Positions 26,550 to 34,925 of a DNA stretch of 64,000 nucleotides are shown one piece after another (position 1 is the first letter of the stretch; each line of letters begins with the position of its first letter). The position numbers were made by a program, and so were the translations under genes. The notes under the pieces are model-generated. The model ran no database searches, was not told where the DNA came from, and was given only the letters and a program-made list of their open reading frames with translations. Source of the stretch: Amycolatopsis mediterranei (GTDB lineage: Bacteria > Actinomycetota > Actinomycetes > Mycobacteriales > Pseudonocardiaceae); assembly GCF_026017845.1 (NCBI RefSeq), contig NZ_CP100416.1, positions 3,615,719-3,679,718 of the forward strand. The letters are read 5' to 3'.

Positions 26550-26924
26550 ATGATGAACATCGACACGGCACTCAAGGAAGCCATGTCCATCAGCGGCGCC
26601 GTCGGCGTCGCGCTGGTCGACTACGAAAGCGGCATGTCGCTGGGCACCAGCGGCGGCGGCGACTGGCTCGACCTGGAGGTCGCCGCGGCCGGGAACACCG
26701 AGGTGGTGCGGTCGAAACTGCGGGTGATGTCCTCGCTGGCGCTCAACGATTCCATCGAGGACATCCTGATCACCTTGCACCGGCAATACCACCTGATCCG
26801 GCTGCTGAATTCGGTGAGTTCCCGGAATTCGCTGTTCCTGTACCTGGTGCTGGACCGCGACCGGGCGAACCTGGCGCTGGCCCGGCACTACCTCAAACGC
26901 ATCGAAACGGATCTGCAGGTGTAG
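26550..26924 (+). CDS. Roadblock-like small protein
   Basis: A 124-aa protein, ATG 26550 after GAGAGGAAG. The pattern (helix, then SISGAVGVALVDYESGMSLGTSGGG, a helical stretch NTEVVRSKLRVM, ILITLHRQYHLIRLL and LFLYLVLDRDRANLALARHYLKRIE) fits a diverged Roadblock/LC7-type fold, related in architecture to the preceding gene. It probably forms a heteromer with it. There is no catalytic residue pattern. It sits 40 bp after the first Roadblock gene and 6 bp before the third gene of the operon. Confidence 0.68.
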   Translation: MMNIDTALKEAMSISGAVGVALVDYESGMSLGTSGGGDWLDLEVAAAGNTEVVRSKLRVMSSLALNDSIEDILITLHRQYHLIRLLNSVSSRNSLFLYLVLDRDRANLALARHYLKRIETDLQV

Positions 26925-26930
26925 CCCGGG

Positions 26931-27599
26931 ATGACCGGAGGCGGCTCCCGCGCCGCACTCGTCGTCGGCTCGGCGTTCGTGCACGACCTCGGTTCCCTGT
27001 TCCCCGTGACGATGACCCTCGCCGGTGAGGAGCTGGCGTTCACGTTCGTGTCGTCCTGCCCGTCACCCGACGCCGTCGCGGAGTGGGTCCGGCTGCGCTC
27101 GGGCACCGTCGTGGCCGGCCGGGTGCCGCGCTTCTTCGTCGACGCGAACGGGCGGCGGATCCGCGTCGAGCTGGCCGGATCGGCGATCCGGGCCCTGGTC
27201 GTCCTCGCCGACGAGGTGACCGCCGCACCGGCGTCCGTTCCGCAGCTCGGCCGCTGGCAGGACCAGATGCCCTGCCGGGTGCGAGGCGCGATGGACGAGC
27301 TCGCGCGGATGCTGTCGCGCTGCCGGCACCGCGCCGGCGGCGCCGCACCGCTGATCGACCTGGAACTGGCCTACCGGCCGGATCGCGAGTACGAGACCCG
27401 CCTGGCCGGCGCGCACGAGCGGGTGCGGGCGTTCATCGCACCGGTCCGCCCGGTGCTGGCGATGCGCTGGCGTTCGGCGACATCGGCCCAGCGCAAGGCG
27501 TTCCTGGCCGAGCTACCGGACGATACCCCGGTCCGGGGCTGGCTCCGGCGGCGCCGGACCACGCGGATCATGGGCATGGAGCTGGAGGTCGCACCCTGA
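26931..27599 (+). CDS. Hypothetical protein of the Roadblock operon
   Basis: A 222-aa protein beginning 6 bp after the Roadblock-like gene. No signal peptide or TM helix. An N-terminal beta-rich half (VTMTLAGEELAFTFVSS, GRRIRVELAGSAIRALVVLADEV) is followed by an Arg-rich helical half (RCRHRAGGAAPLIDLELAY, RTTRIMGMELEV). I do not recognise the family. Co-transcription with two Roadblock-type proteins suggests that it is the effector or scaffold of the same complex. Confidence 0.6.
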   Translation: MTGGGSRAALVVGSAFVHDLGSLFPVTMTLAGEELAFTFVSSCPSPDAVAEWVRLRSGTVVAGRVPRFFVDANGRRIRVELAGSAIRALVVLADEVTAAPASVPQLGRWQDQMPCRVRGAMDELARMLSRCRHRAGGAAPLIDLELAYRPDREYETRLAGAHERVRAFIAPVRPVLAMRWRSATSAQRKAFLAELPDDTPVRGWLRRRRTTRIMGMELEVAP

Positions 27600-27619
27600 C
27601 CGGCTCCAGGCGGGGATGG

Positions 27620-28768
27620 TCACCGCAGCTCGCCGAAGAACGCCCGGACGTCGTCCACCAGCAAGTCCGGCGCCTCCATCGCCGCGAAGTGGCCGCCGCG
27701 GCCGAACTCGGACCAGTGGACGATCGTGTGCTCGCGATCGAGCGCGCCGCGGATCGACACGTCCAGCGGGAACACCGCGACCCCGGTCGGCACGGGCGAC
27801 CGCTCGCTCGCGCCCCACGCGCCCGCGTGTGCGGTCTCGTAATAGCAGTTGGCCGACGACCCGCCGGTGCCGGTCAGCCAGTAGAGCATCACGTTGGTGA
27901 GCAACAGGTCGCGGTCCACCGCGTCCTCCGGCAGCTCGGCCGCCGGATCGGTCCACTCCTTGAACTTCTCCACGATCCAGGCCAGCTGACCCACCGGGGA
28001 ATCGTGCAGCCCGTGCGCCAGCGTCTGCGGCCGGGTCGTCTGCATCGCCACGTACCCGGACTGCTCGGTCCGGAGGTACGCGAAGTGCTGCAGCCGCGCC
28101 TTTTCGGCCTCGGTCAGCTCGACGTCGTCGGCCGGCGCGCCGAACGCGGCGAGCCCGTTGGCGTGCACGCCGACGACCTTGTCCGGGGCGAGCCGGCCGA
28201 GGCCCGGGCCGACGACCGCGCCGGTGTCGCCGCCCTGCGCGCCGTAGCGGTCGTAGCCGAGCCGGTGCATCAGCTCGGCGAACGCCCGGGTGATCCGGCC
28301 GGTGTCCCAGCCCGCCTCGCGGGTCGGCCCGGAGAAGGCGGTGCCCGGGATCGAGGGGATCACCAGGTGGAACGCGGTCGCCGGGTCCGCGCCGTGGGCA
28401 CGCGGGTCGGTCAGCGGGCCGATCACGTTCAGGAACTCCACGATCGACCCGGGCCAGCCGTGGATCAGGATCAGCGGCAGCGCGCCCGGCTCGGGGGAGC
28501 GGACGTGCAGGAAGTGGATGTCCTGCCCGTCGATCTCGGTGACGAACTGCGGGAACGCGTTCAGCTTCCGCTCGTGGGCGCGCCAGTCGTAGCCGTCGCG
28601 CCAGTACCCGGCCAGTTCCTTCAGGTAGCTCACCGGCACCCCGCGGCTCCAGCCCACGCCGGGCAGGTCCGCCGCCCAGCGGGTGCGGGCGAGCCGGTCG
28701 CGCAGGTCGTCCAGGTCGGCCTGGGGGACGTCGATGGTGAAGGGCCGGATCTCGCTGTGGTTCTGCAT
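27620..28768 (-). CDS. Epoxide hydrolase (EHN-type alpha/beta hydrolase)
   Basis: A 382-aa enzyme. The N-terminal EHN region (IRPFTIDVPQADLDDLRDRLARTRW) precedes the alpha/beta core with oxyanion-hole motif HGWPGS, nucleophile-elbow Asp in GGDTGA, and a C-terminal catalytic His in GRGGHFAAMEAP; a lid segment carries Tyr candidates. This is the juvenile-hormone/microsomal epoxide hydrolase subclass common in actinobacteria. Nucleophilic Asp attacks the epoxide and His/acid releases the diol. ATG 28768 follows CGGAG. It is divergent from a WYL regulator across 49 bp, its likely controller. Confidence 0.9.
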   Translation of the reverse strand: MQNHSEIRPFTIDVPQADLDDLRDRLARTRWAADLPGVGWSRGVPVSYLKELAGYWRDGYDWRAHERKLNAFPQFVTEIDGQDIHFLHVRSPEPGALPLILIHGWPGSIVEFLNVIGPLTDPRAHGADPATAFHLVIPSIPGTAFSGPTREAGWDTGRITRAFAELMHRLGYDRYGAQGGDTGAVVGPGLGRLAPDKVVGVHANGLAAFGAPADDVELTEAEKARLQHFAYLRTEQSGYVAMQTTRPQTLAHGLHDSPVGQLAWIVEKFKEWTDPAAELPEDAVDRDLLLTNVMLYWLTGTGGSSANCYYETAHAGAWGASERSPVPTGVAVFPLDVSIRGALDREHTIVHWSEFGRGGHFAAMEAPDLLVDDVRAFFGELR

Positions 28769-28817
28769 GACTCCGACGCTAGAAGCCGGTTAGGTCAGTT
28801 TCCGTCCTAGGTGAAGA

Positions 28818-29777
28818 ATGCCCCGCATGTGGGAAACCTCGGCACGGCTGCTGCGGCTGCTCTCGCTCCTGCAGACCCGCCGCGACTGGTCCGGAGCGGA
28901 ACTGGCCGAACGGCTCGAGATCACCCCGCGAACCGTGCGCCGCGACATCGAACGGCTGCGCGCGCTCGGCTACCCGGTGCTGGCCACCGCGGGTACCGCC
29001 GGCTACCGGCTGGGCGCCGGCGCGGACCTGCCGCCGCTGCTGCTCGACGACGACGAAGCCGTCGCCGTCGCCATGGGCCTGCGCACCGCGGCGGGCGGCT
29101 CGATCACCGGCATCGAGGAGACGTCGGTGCGCGCGCTGGCCAAGCTCGAACAGGTGCTGCCGTCGCGGCTGCGCCACCGGATCAACGCCCTGCGGTCGGC
29201 GACGGTGCCGCTGGCCAGCACCGGCCCCACCGCCGACCCGGACACCCTCACCGCCATCGCCGCGGCCGTCCGCGACTCGGTGCGGCTGCGCTTCGGCTAC
29301 CGCGCCCACGACGGCACCGAGAGCGTCCGCACGACCGAGCCGCACCGGCTGGTGCACACCGGACGGCGCTGGTACCTCGTCGGCCGGGACGTCGACCGCG
29401 CGGACTGGCGCACCTACCGCGTCGACCGCCTCGAACCCCGCACGCCCACCGGGCCGCGGTTCACCCCGCGCACCCCGCCCGACCCCGATCTCGGCGGCTA
29501 CACCTCGCGGGCGATTTCGACGGCGGCCTACCGCTACCAGGGCCGGTTCACCCTGCACGTCAGCGCCGAGACCGCGGCCGAGCGCATCGCGCCCACCACC
29601 GCGGCGCTGGAACCGATCGACGAGCACAGCTGCACCCTGCGCGCCGGCTCCGATTCGCTCGACGAGCTGGCGATCTACGTCGCCGGCCACGGGTTCGGCT
29701 TCCGGGTGCACGAGCCACCGGAGCTCGTCGAGCACGTCCGGGCACTGGCCGCCCGGCTCGGCGAGGCGGCCGGCTGA
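28818..29777 (+). CDS. WYL-domain transcriptional regulator (HTH-11/DeoR-like head)
   Basis: A 319-aa regulator. The N-terminal helix-turn-helix (RLLRLLSLLQTRRDWSGAELAERLEITPRTVRRDIERL features) is followed by a WYL effector-binding domain (about 140-215) with HTGRRWYLVGRD, where WYL itself is intact, and a C-terminal WCX extension. ATG 28818 is used; ATG 28827 (MWETSARLL) is an alternative. It is divergent from the epoxide hydrolase gene and probably regulates it. Confidence 0.9.
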   Translation: MPRMWETSARLLRLLSLLQTRRDWSGAELAERLEITPRTVRRDIERLRALGYPVLATAGTAGYRLGAGADLPPLLLDDDEAVAVAMGLRTAAGGSITGIEETSVRALAKLEQVLPSRLRHRINALRSATVPLASTGPTADPDTLTAIAAAVRDSVRLRFGYRAHDGTESVRTTEPHRLVHTGRRWYLVGRDVDRADWRTYRVDRLEPRTPTGPRFTPRTPPDPDLGGYTSRAISTAAYRYQGRFTLHVSAETAAERIAPTTAALEPIDEHSCTLRAGSDSLDELAIYVAGHGFGFRVHEPPELVEHVRALAARLGEAAG

Positions 29778-29934
29778 GCCCAGGTCACCGCGCCGGGCTC
29801 GGGCACCGATGGACAGCGCGACCGGCCACCGGGCCCGCGGATACCTCAGCGGTACCGATTCCTTCGGCGACTCCGCGGGGTCCATGTCTTCGGAAGCGGC
29901 GCAGGCGCCGGTGACCGGAGGCAAGGAGACACGA

Positions 29935-31344
29935 GTGCGCACCAGGACTTCACCCACGCCGGTGGCCCCGGCCGCGGGACCGGACCGGCGGAGATGGGTG
30001 CTGGTCATCACCTCGGTGGCGTCGCTGATGGTCGTCCTCGACGCGCTGGTCGTGGCGACCGCGCTGACGGCGATCCGGACCGACCTCGGCGCGTCGGTGA
30101 CCGAGCTCGAATGGACGGTCAACGCCTACGGGCTGAGCTTCGCCGTCCTGCTCATGACCGCGGCGGCGGCCGGTGACCGCTGGGGACGGCGCCGGGTCTT
30201 CGCGGCGGGGGTGACGCTGTTCGCGGCGGCGTCGCTGATCTGCGCCGTCGCGCCCGGCGTGGCGGTGCTGATCGCCGGGCGGGTGCTGCAGGGCGCCGGG
30301 GCCGCGTTCGTCATGCCGCTCGCGCTCGCCCTGCTCGGGGCGGCTTTCCCGGCCGAGCTGCGGCCCAAGGCCCTCGGGGTGTTCGCGAGCGTCAGCGGGG
30401 TGGCGGTGCCCCTCGGGCCGCTGCTGGGCGGCGCGGTCGTGGAAGGCATCTCGTGGCCGTGGATCTTCTGGATCAACGTCCCGATCGGGGCGGCGTTGGC
30501 CTGCTTCGCCTTGACCAGGATCGAGGAGAGCCACGGTCCGGACCCGGCCCTCGACGTCCCGGGCCTGGTGCTGGCCGGGGCCGGCTCCTTCGGGGTGGTG
30601 TGGGGCCTGGTCCAGGGCAACTCGGCGGGCTGGACCAGCGTGGCCGTGCTGGGGCCGCTGGTGGCCGGCCTGGTGGTGCTCGGCGCGTTCGTGGCGTGGC
30701 AGCGGCGAGCGGCCCACCCGATGCTGCCGCTGCCCCTGTTCCGGTCGCGCCGGTTCGCCGCCGGCAACGCCGTGATCTTCTTCCACTGGGCTTCCGCGCT
30801 GGGCGCGGTGTTCTTCATGGCCCAGTTCCTGCAGGACGGGCTGGGGTACGGGCCGCTGGCCGCCGGACTCGGGCTGGTGCCGTGGGGGTTGACGACGACG
30901 GTCGTCCCGCAGCTGGCGGGCCGGCTGGTCGGCCGGTTCGGCGAGCGGCCGTTCATCGTGGCGGGGCTGGGGCTGCACGCCCTAGCCATGGTGTGGCTCG
31001 CCCTGGTCGCCGGGCCGTCGATCGGCTACCCGGTGATCGCCGTGCCGCTCGTGCTGTCCGGTACGGGGATCGCGATGTGCCTGCCCGCCGCGCAGAGCGC
31101 GGTGCTGACGTCGGTCGCGCCGCGATTGCTCGGCAAGGCCGCCGGCGCCTTCAGCGCGATGCGGCAGCTGGGCGGGGCGTTCGGGGTGGCGATCCTGGTG
31201 GCCGGGTTCTCGCTGGCCGGCAGCTACGCGTCGAGGGCGGCGTTTTCCGCCGGGTTCACCGCGGCCGCCCTGGTCAGTGCCGTGCTTGCCGCGGCGGGCG
31301 CGCTGGCCGGTTCCCTCATTCCCCGCCGTGAAACGAAGGAGTAG
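29935..31344 (+). CDS. MFS drug-efflux transporter (DHA2/EmrB-like)
   Basis: A 469-aa, 14-helix exporter. TM1 VLVITSVASLMVVLDALVV with the Asp typical of DHA2 proteins, WTVNAYGLSFAVLLMTAAAAGDRWGRRRVF (motif A), GRVLQGAGAAFVMPLAL (motif B) and VSGVAVPLGPLLGG (motif C) support the family. GTG 29935 is chosen because AAGGAG precedes it at six bases; an in-frame ATG at 29809 would add a non-conserved 42-residue leader. First gene of a run with a PEP-mutase-like enzyme (4 bp on), a DinB-fold protein and an ECF sigma factor. Confidence 0.87.
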   Translation: MRTRTSPTPVAPAAGPDRRRWVLVITSVASLMVVLDALVVATALTAIRTDLGASVTELEWTVNAYGLSFAVLLMTAAAAGDRWGRRRVFAAGVTLFAAASLICAVAPGVAVLIAGRVLQGAGAAFVMPLALALLGAAFPAELRPKALGVFASVSGVAVPLGPLLGGAVVEGISWPWIFWINVPIGAALACFALTRIEESHGPDPALDVPGLVLAGAGSFGVVWGLVQGNSAGWTSVAVLGPLVAGLVVLGAFVAWQRRAAHPMLPLPLFRSRRFAAGNAVIFFHWASALGAVFFMAQFLQDGLGYGPLAAGLGLVPWGLTTTVVPQLAGRLVGRFGERPFIVAGLGLHALAMVWLALVAGPSIGYPVIAVPLVLSGTGIAMCLPAAQSAVLTSVAPRLLGKAAGAFSAMRQLGGAFGVAILVAGFSLAGSYASRAAFSAGFTAAALVSAVLAAAGALAGSLIPRRETKE

Positions 31345-31348
31345 AGCC

Positions 31349-32125
31349 ATGTCCGAGCCGAAGGCCGGTCTGCTGCGCGAACTGCACCACGGGAAGCTGC
31401 TGGTGCTGCCGAACGCGTGGGACGAACAGAGCGCGGAACTCGTCGTCCACAAAGGATTCCCGGTGGTGGCGACGTCCAGTGCGGCGGTGGCCGCTGCGCT
31501 GGGGCACGAAGACGGCGAACGGGCGCCGTGGCGGGAGATGTTCGCCGCCGTGGCGCGGATCGCCCGCGTGGTGCCGGTCCCGGTGACGGTGGACGCCGAG
31601 GCGGGCTACGGCCTGGAACCGGACCAGCTCGTGGCCGAGCTGCTCTCCGCCGGGGCGGTGGGCTGCAACCTCGAAGACACCGACCACCAGGCCGGGGGAC
31701 TGGTCCCCGCGGCGGCTCAGGCCGACCGGCTGGCCGGCGTCCGCGCGGCCGCCGACGCGGCGGGGGTTCCGCTGGTGATCAACGCGCGGATCGACACTTT
31801 CCTGCCGGCCAGCGGGCTTTCCGGGTCCGAGCGGGCGGACGAGGCGATCCGGCGAGGCCGGCTCTACCGTGCGGCCGGGGCGGATTGCGTGTACCCGATC
31901 GGGGTTTCGAGCGCGGCCGACCTCGGGAAGGTGGTCGCCGGCGTCGGCGGGCCGGTCAACGGGAACACGGGCCCGGAGCTGGATCTGGGCACCCTGGCGT
32001 CCCTGGGGGTCGCCAGGGTGTCCTTCGGGCCGCGGTTCTACCGCGCGGGACTGGCGGCGATGCGCGGCTCGCTGGACGAACTGCGCATCGCGGCGGGAAT
32101 GGAGGAGCCGGGTGCCGGCCGATGA
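31349..32125 (+). CDS. Isocitrate lyase/PEP-mutase superfamily enzyme
   Basis: A 258-aa TIM-barrel enzyme. LVLPNAWDEQSAELV, the VATSSAAVAAALGHEDGE loop, metal-binding DAEAGYG, NLED, and NARIDTFL mark the PEP-mutase/oxaloacetate-decarboxylase branch; the KKCGH catalytic loop of true isocitrate lyases is missing, so it probably cleaves or isomerises a 2-oxo/2-hydroxy acid. ATG 31349 follows GAAGGAG. It is sandwiched in a tight operon after an MFS exporter and overlaps the next start by 14 bp. Confidence 0.85.
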   Translation: MSEPKAGLLRELHHGKLLVLPNAWDEQSAELVVHKGFPVVATSSAAVAAALGHEDGERAPWREMFAAVARIARVVPVPVTVDAEAGYGLEPDQLVAELLSAGAVGCNLEDTDHQAGGLVPAAAQADRLAGVRAAADAAGVPLVINARIDTFLPASGLSGSERADEAIRRGRLYRAAGADCVYPIGVSSAADLGKVVAGVGGPVNGNTGPELDLGTLASLGVARVSFGPRFYRAGLAAMRGSLDELRIAAGMEEPGAGR

Positions 32126-32675
32126 GGCGATGCTCGCCGCCGCGCTCGAGTACGCCGTCGCGTCGGCGGCCGGGGTCGGTCTCGCCGATCTCGGCCGTCC
32201 CTCGGCCTGCGACGGCTGGACCGTCGCCGACGCGCTCGCCCACCTCACACGGTCGCTGCGCTGCGTGGCCACCTCGCTCGCGTCCGGCGCCGTGCCGCCG
32301 GAGGCGCCGGAACGGGCCGGACCGGTCACCGCCCGGTCCCTCCGGCGCGACCTCGGCCACGCCGCGGCCGCGCTCACGGCCGCGGCCGGGGATCTGCGCG
32401 GCCGGCCCGCGGTCGCCGTCGAGGGGCTGCCGCTGCCGTGTCACCAGCTGATCGTCGTGGGCGCCCTCGAAGCCGCCGTCCACGGCTGGGACGCCGACCC
32501 GGCCCGGGCGATCCCCGGCGAGCTCGCCACCCGGCTGCTCGCCGAGCTGCCGTCGGTGCTCGACCGCGGCACCCGCCGGGGCCTGTTCGCCGAGCCCGTC
32601 GCCGTGCCGCCGGGGCGTCCTCCCGGCGTACGCCTGCTCGCCGCCCTCGGGAGGGATGATCGACGATGTCCATGA
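32112..32675 (+). CDS. DinB-fold maleylpyruvate-isomerase-like (TIGR03086-type) protein
   Basis: A 187-aa protein of the mycothiol-dependent/maleylpyruvate isomerase N-terminal superfamily: SACDGWTVADALAHL contains the conserved PxxGWTxxDLxxHL-like signature with metal-ligand His, and the later AAVHGWDAD supplies further His/Asp ligands. Function is probably thiol (mycothiol)-linked transfer or isomerisation. GTG 32112 has GGAGGAG upstream and overlaps the preceding gene; ATG 32130 is an alternative. Its end overlaps the sigma-factor start by 10 bp. Confidence 0.75.
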   Translation: MPADEAMLAAALEYAVASAAGVGLADLGRPSACDGWTVADALAHLTRSLRCVATSLASGAVPPEAPERAGPVTARSLRRDLGHAAAALTAAAGDLRGRPAVAVEGLPLPCHQLIVVGALEAAVHGWDADPARAIPGELATRLLAELPSVLDRGTRRGLFAEPVAVPPGRPPGVRLLAALGRDDRRCP

Positions 32676-33640
32676 CGAACGAGGAGCGTGTGGTGTCTTC
32701 CGAGGAGCGGCTGCGAGACGAGTTCGGCTCGCTGCGCCCGGCGCTGGTCGCGCACTGCTACCGGATGACCGGGTCCTACCAGGACGCCGAAGACGTCGTC
32801 CAGGAGACCTACCTCAAGGCCGCGCGGGGCGTCGACGCCTTCGAAGGGCGGTCATCGCTCAAGACGTGGCTCTACCGGATCGCCACCAACACCTGCCTCA
32901 CCGAGCTGGGCCACCGCAGCCGGCGGGTGCTGCCCGCCGGGCTCGGCGCGCCGTCCGGCGATCCGGGGGCGCGGGTCTTCGCCGACGACTCGGTCGCGTG
33001 GCTCGGGCCGCTGCCCGACGCCGTGCTCGGCGATCCGGGGGAGGTCGTGGTGCGGCGCGAGTCGGTCCGGCTGGCGCTGGTCGCGGCGCTGCAGCACCTC
33101 CCGGCGCGGCAGCGCGCCGCGTTCCTGCTGCGTGAAGTCCTCTCGTGGTCGGCCGCCGAGATCGCGGACGTCCTCGGCATCAGCGTCCCCGCGGTGAAGA
33201 GCCTCCTGCAGCGGGCCCGCGTCCGGCTCGACGAACTGGACCCGGACGATCGGGTGCCGCCGCCCGGCCCGGAGGAGGTGCGGGCGCTGCTCGACCGCTA
33301 CATCGCCGCCTTCGAGGCCGAGGACACCGCGGCGCTGCGGGCCGTCATCCAGGACGACTTCAGCCTCGAAGCGGTGCCGCACCCGGTGTGGTTCAAGGGC
33401 GTCGGTGTGTGCCTGCCGTTCCTGGAGCGGGCCTTCTCCGCCCCGGGCGGCGCCGCCCGGCTGCTGCCCACCCGCGCCAACGGCCAGCCCGCCGCGGGCA
33501 GCTACCGCCTCGACGCCGCGGGCGTCCGGCGGGCCGACGGGCTGTGGGTGTTCACGGTGACCGGCGGCCGCTTCTCCCGGGCGGTCAAGTTCCACGACCC
33601 GCGGCTGGTGACGGCGGCCGGGTTGCCGCGCCGGCTTTAG
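32666..33640 (+). CDS. ECF sigma factor with SnoaL-like C-terminal domain
   Basis: A 324-aa sigma factor of the TIGR02960/SigG-like kind. Region 2 has YRMTGSYQDAEDVVQETYLKA and SLKTWLYRIATNTCLTEL; region 4 has LPARQRAAFLLREVLSWSAAEIADVLGISVPAVKSLLQRAR; residues about 210-320 form a SnoaL/NTF2-like domain (LLDRYIAAFEAEDTAALRAVI) that in such sigma factors modulates activity in place of an anti-sigma protein. It overlaps the DinB-fold gene and its stop overlaps the convergent membrane-protein stop by 4 bp. Confidence 0.9.
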   Translation: MSMTNEERVVSSEERLRDEFGSLRPALVAHCYRMTGSYQDAEDVVQETYLKAARGVDAFEGRSSLKTWLYRIATNTCLTELGHRSRRVLPAGLGAPSGDPGARVFADDSVAWLGPLPDAVLGDPGEVVVRRESVRLALVAALQHLPARQRAAFLLREVLSWSAAEIADVLGISVPAVKSLLQRARVRLDELDPDDRVPPPGPEEVRALLDRYIAAFEAEDTAALRAVIQDDFSLEAVPHPVWFKGVGVCLPFLERAFSAPGGAARLLPTRANGQPAAGSYRLDAAGVRRADGLWVFTVTGGRFSRAVKFHDPRLVTAAGLPRRL

Positions 33641-34119
33641 TGGGCCAGCAGCTTCACGCCCACGACGGCGAGGGCGATCGCCACTTCCACGACGAACAGG
33701 AGCAGCTTGACCGGCCACCGGACGGCCGTGCGCCGCGTCGCGAGCAGGGCCAGCGCGGCGATGGTGAGCACCAGCGACAGGGCGGCGATCCACAGGGCGG
33801 TGTCCAGCGGCAGCCAGCCGAGCGCCGCGGCGCCGACGCTGAGGAGGGGCAGCAGCGCGGTTTCCAGGACGTGGCTCGCCGCCTTGAGGATGTGGCGCAG
33901 ATCTTGGCCGCGGGGAAACCGGCCGTGGGCGATGCGGTGGGCGCTCACGTCTGCGAACCCGCCCGCCAGGCAGAGCGCGCCCATGGCGGACGCGATGTCC
34001 GCGACGGCCTCCGGCGCCGATGTCTCGTTCGCGTAGCTCACCAGGACCAGCACGGTCGACAGGCCGACCAGCGTCGCATACACGCGTTCCCGCAGGGCGG
34101 ACACGACGGCTTGGCTCAT
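33637..34119 (-). CDS. Four-helix membrane protein, unknown
   Basis: A 160-aa protein with about four predicted TM helices: VYATLVGLSTVLVLVSY, IASAMGALCLAGGFADV, ALWIAALSLVLTIAALALL and LLLFVVEVAIALAVVGV. A cytoplasmic loop AHRIAHGRFPRGQDLRH is basic. ATG 34119 has AAGG eight bases upstream. I do not recognise a family. It is convergent with the sigma-factor gene and lies just downstream of a DedA remnant on the same strand. Confidence 0.65.
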   Translation of the reverse strand: MSQAVVSALRERVYATLVGLSTVLVLVSYANETSAPEAVADIASAMGALCLAGGFADVSAHRIAHGRFPRGQDLRHILKAASHVLETALLPLLSVGAAALGWLPLDTALWIAALSLVLTIAALALLATRRTAVRWPVKLLLFVVEVAIALAVVGVKLLAH

Positions 34120-34129
34120 GGGCGGAACC

Positions 34130-34318
34130 TTAGACGGCCTTGCGCGCCTTGACCCGGCGGATCACGAACAGTCCGATCGCGACGGTGCCGGCCGCCAGGA
34201 CGGCGTACTGGAAGAACCCGCCGTACCGCTCGACCAGCGGCCAGTTCTCGCCGAGCAGGAAGCCCGCGCCGACGAACCCGGTGTTCCAGACCACCCCGCT
34301 CAGCTCCCGGGCGACGGC
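34130..34318 (-). pseudogene. C-terminal remnant of a DedA-family membrane protein
   Basis: About 60 residues in one frame ending at the stop at 34130-34132 read LSGVVWNTGFVGAGFLLGEN, then WPLVERYGGFFQYAVLAAG and a final TM helix with the basic tail IRRVKARKAV. This matches the last part of DedA proteins (the helix after the conserved Arg/Gly motifs, FLLGENW, last TM, basic end). The N-terminal about 130 residues of a DedA protein are absent; upstream is a repetitive Pro/Arg-coding stretch with no DedA features. Inference: 5' deletion or replacement. Confidence 0.6.
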
Positions 34319-34333
34319 GGGTGTGGGGGTGGC

Positions 34334-34500
34334 GCCGGGGAGAGTTCGCGCGGTGGGCTCGCCCGGCTGTGCGGGTACGGCCGGGCGAGCCTCGGGGAGT
34401 GTGCGCGGATGGGCCCGGGGCGGCGTGCGCGGGTGGTGCTGGGGAGAGTTCGAGCGGGCGGGCTCGCCCGTCCGGTGCGGGCGCAGCCGGGCGCGCCGTG
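34334..34500. repeat. Two-copy repeat, period about 104 bp, next to the DedA remnant
   Basis: Copies begin at 34334 and 34438 with GC(C/T)GGGGAGAGTTCG and continue for about 60 bp through a GGGCTCGCCCG block and a GCCGGGCG block with scattered mismatches. The intervening sequence carries a weaker related block (GGGGAGTGTGCGCGG). This replaces the expected 5' part of the DedA gene. Confidence 0.6.
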
Positions 34501-34551
34501 CGTGAGCTGGGCCCGGCCGTGTCGGAATCCCACGCGCCGCCGGGCCGCACC

Positions 34552-34923
34552 TCACCCGCCACAGGCCCTGGTCAACGCCGCCACCTGGGCCGCCTTCTCC
34601 TGCACCCACGCCGCCGGGGTCCGCGCCAGCTCGTCGACCGTCGTCTCGCGTAATGTCGTTGCCAGGCCGTTGATCGCTTCGGCCGCCGTCGTGTTCGCCG
34701 CTCGGGCGGCCAAGCCCGTCAGCTCTTCCGCCGCCGCGTGGGCTCGGTCGGCCGCCGCCTTCGGGTCCGTCAGGTCCGGGTTGGCCGTGGCGATCCGGAC
34801 CGCGTCCGCGCAGACCGCCGCCGTCGAGGCCGCGTTGCCCACCTGGCCCGCCGTTTCGGCCACGCCGCAGCCCGTCAGGGTCAGCAGGAGGCCTCCGGCG
34901 AGGACCGTTGTCTTGAGGCGCAT
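34552..34923 (-). CDS. Small lipoprotein, unknown function
   Basis: A 123-aa secreted lipoprotein. The signal KTTVLAGGLLLTLTGC ends in lipobox LTGC (lipidated Cys at about residue 19). The mature part is Ala-rich and helical (AAAEELTGLAARAANTTAAEAINGLATTLRETTV) with two further Cys. ATG 34923 has GAAGGA seven bases upstream; ATG 34929 would sit directly on that site. It starts 3 bp after the TerC stop, so it is probably co-transcribed and thus under the same Mn2+ riboswitch. Confidence 0.75.
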   Translation of the reverse strand: MRLKTTVLAGGLLLTLTGCGVAETAGQVGNAASTAAVCADAVRIATANPDLTDPKAAADRAHAAAEELTGLAARAANTTAAEAINGLATTLRETTVDELARTPAAWVQEKAAQVAALTRACGG

Positions 34924-34925
34924 GG

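Noticed and set aside
29809..29934. N-terminal extension of the DHA2 transporter from ATG 29809
   Set aside because: The extra 42 residues are not transporter-like, and a strong AAGGAG precedes GTG 29935.
34130..34609. A 159-aa gene encoding a Pro-rich protein with a C-terminal TM helix
   Set aside because: The N-terminal two-thirds is translated repeat without coding character; only the DedA-like C-terminus looks like former protein, so it is listed as a remnant.
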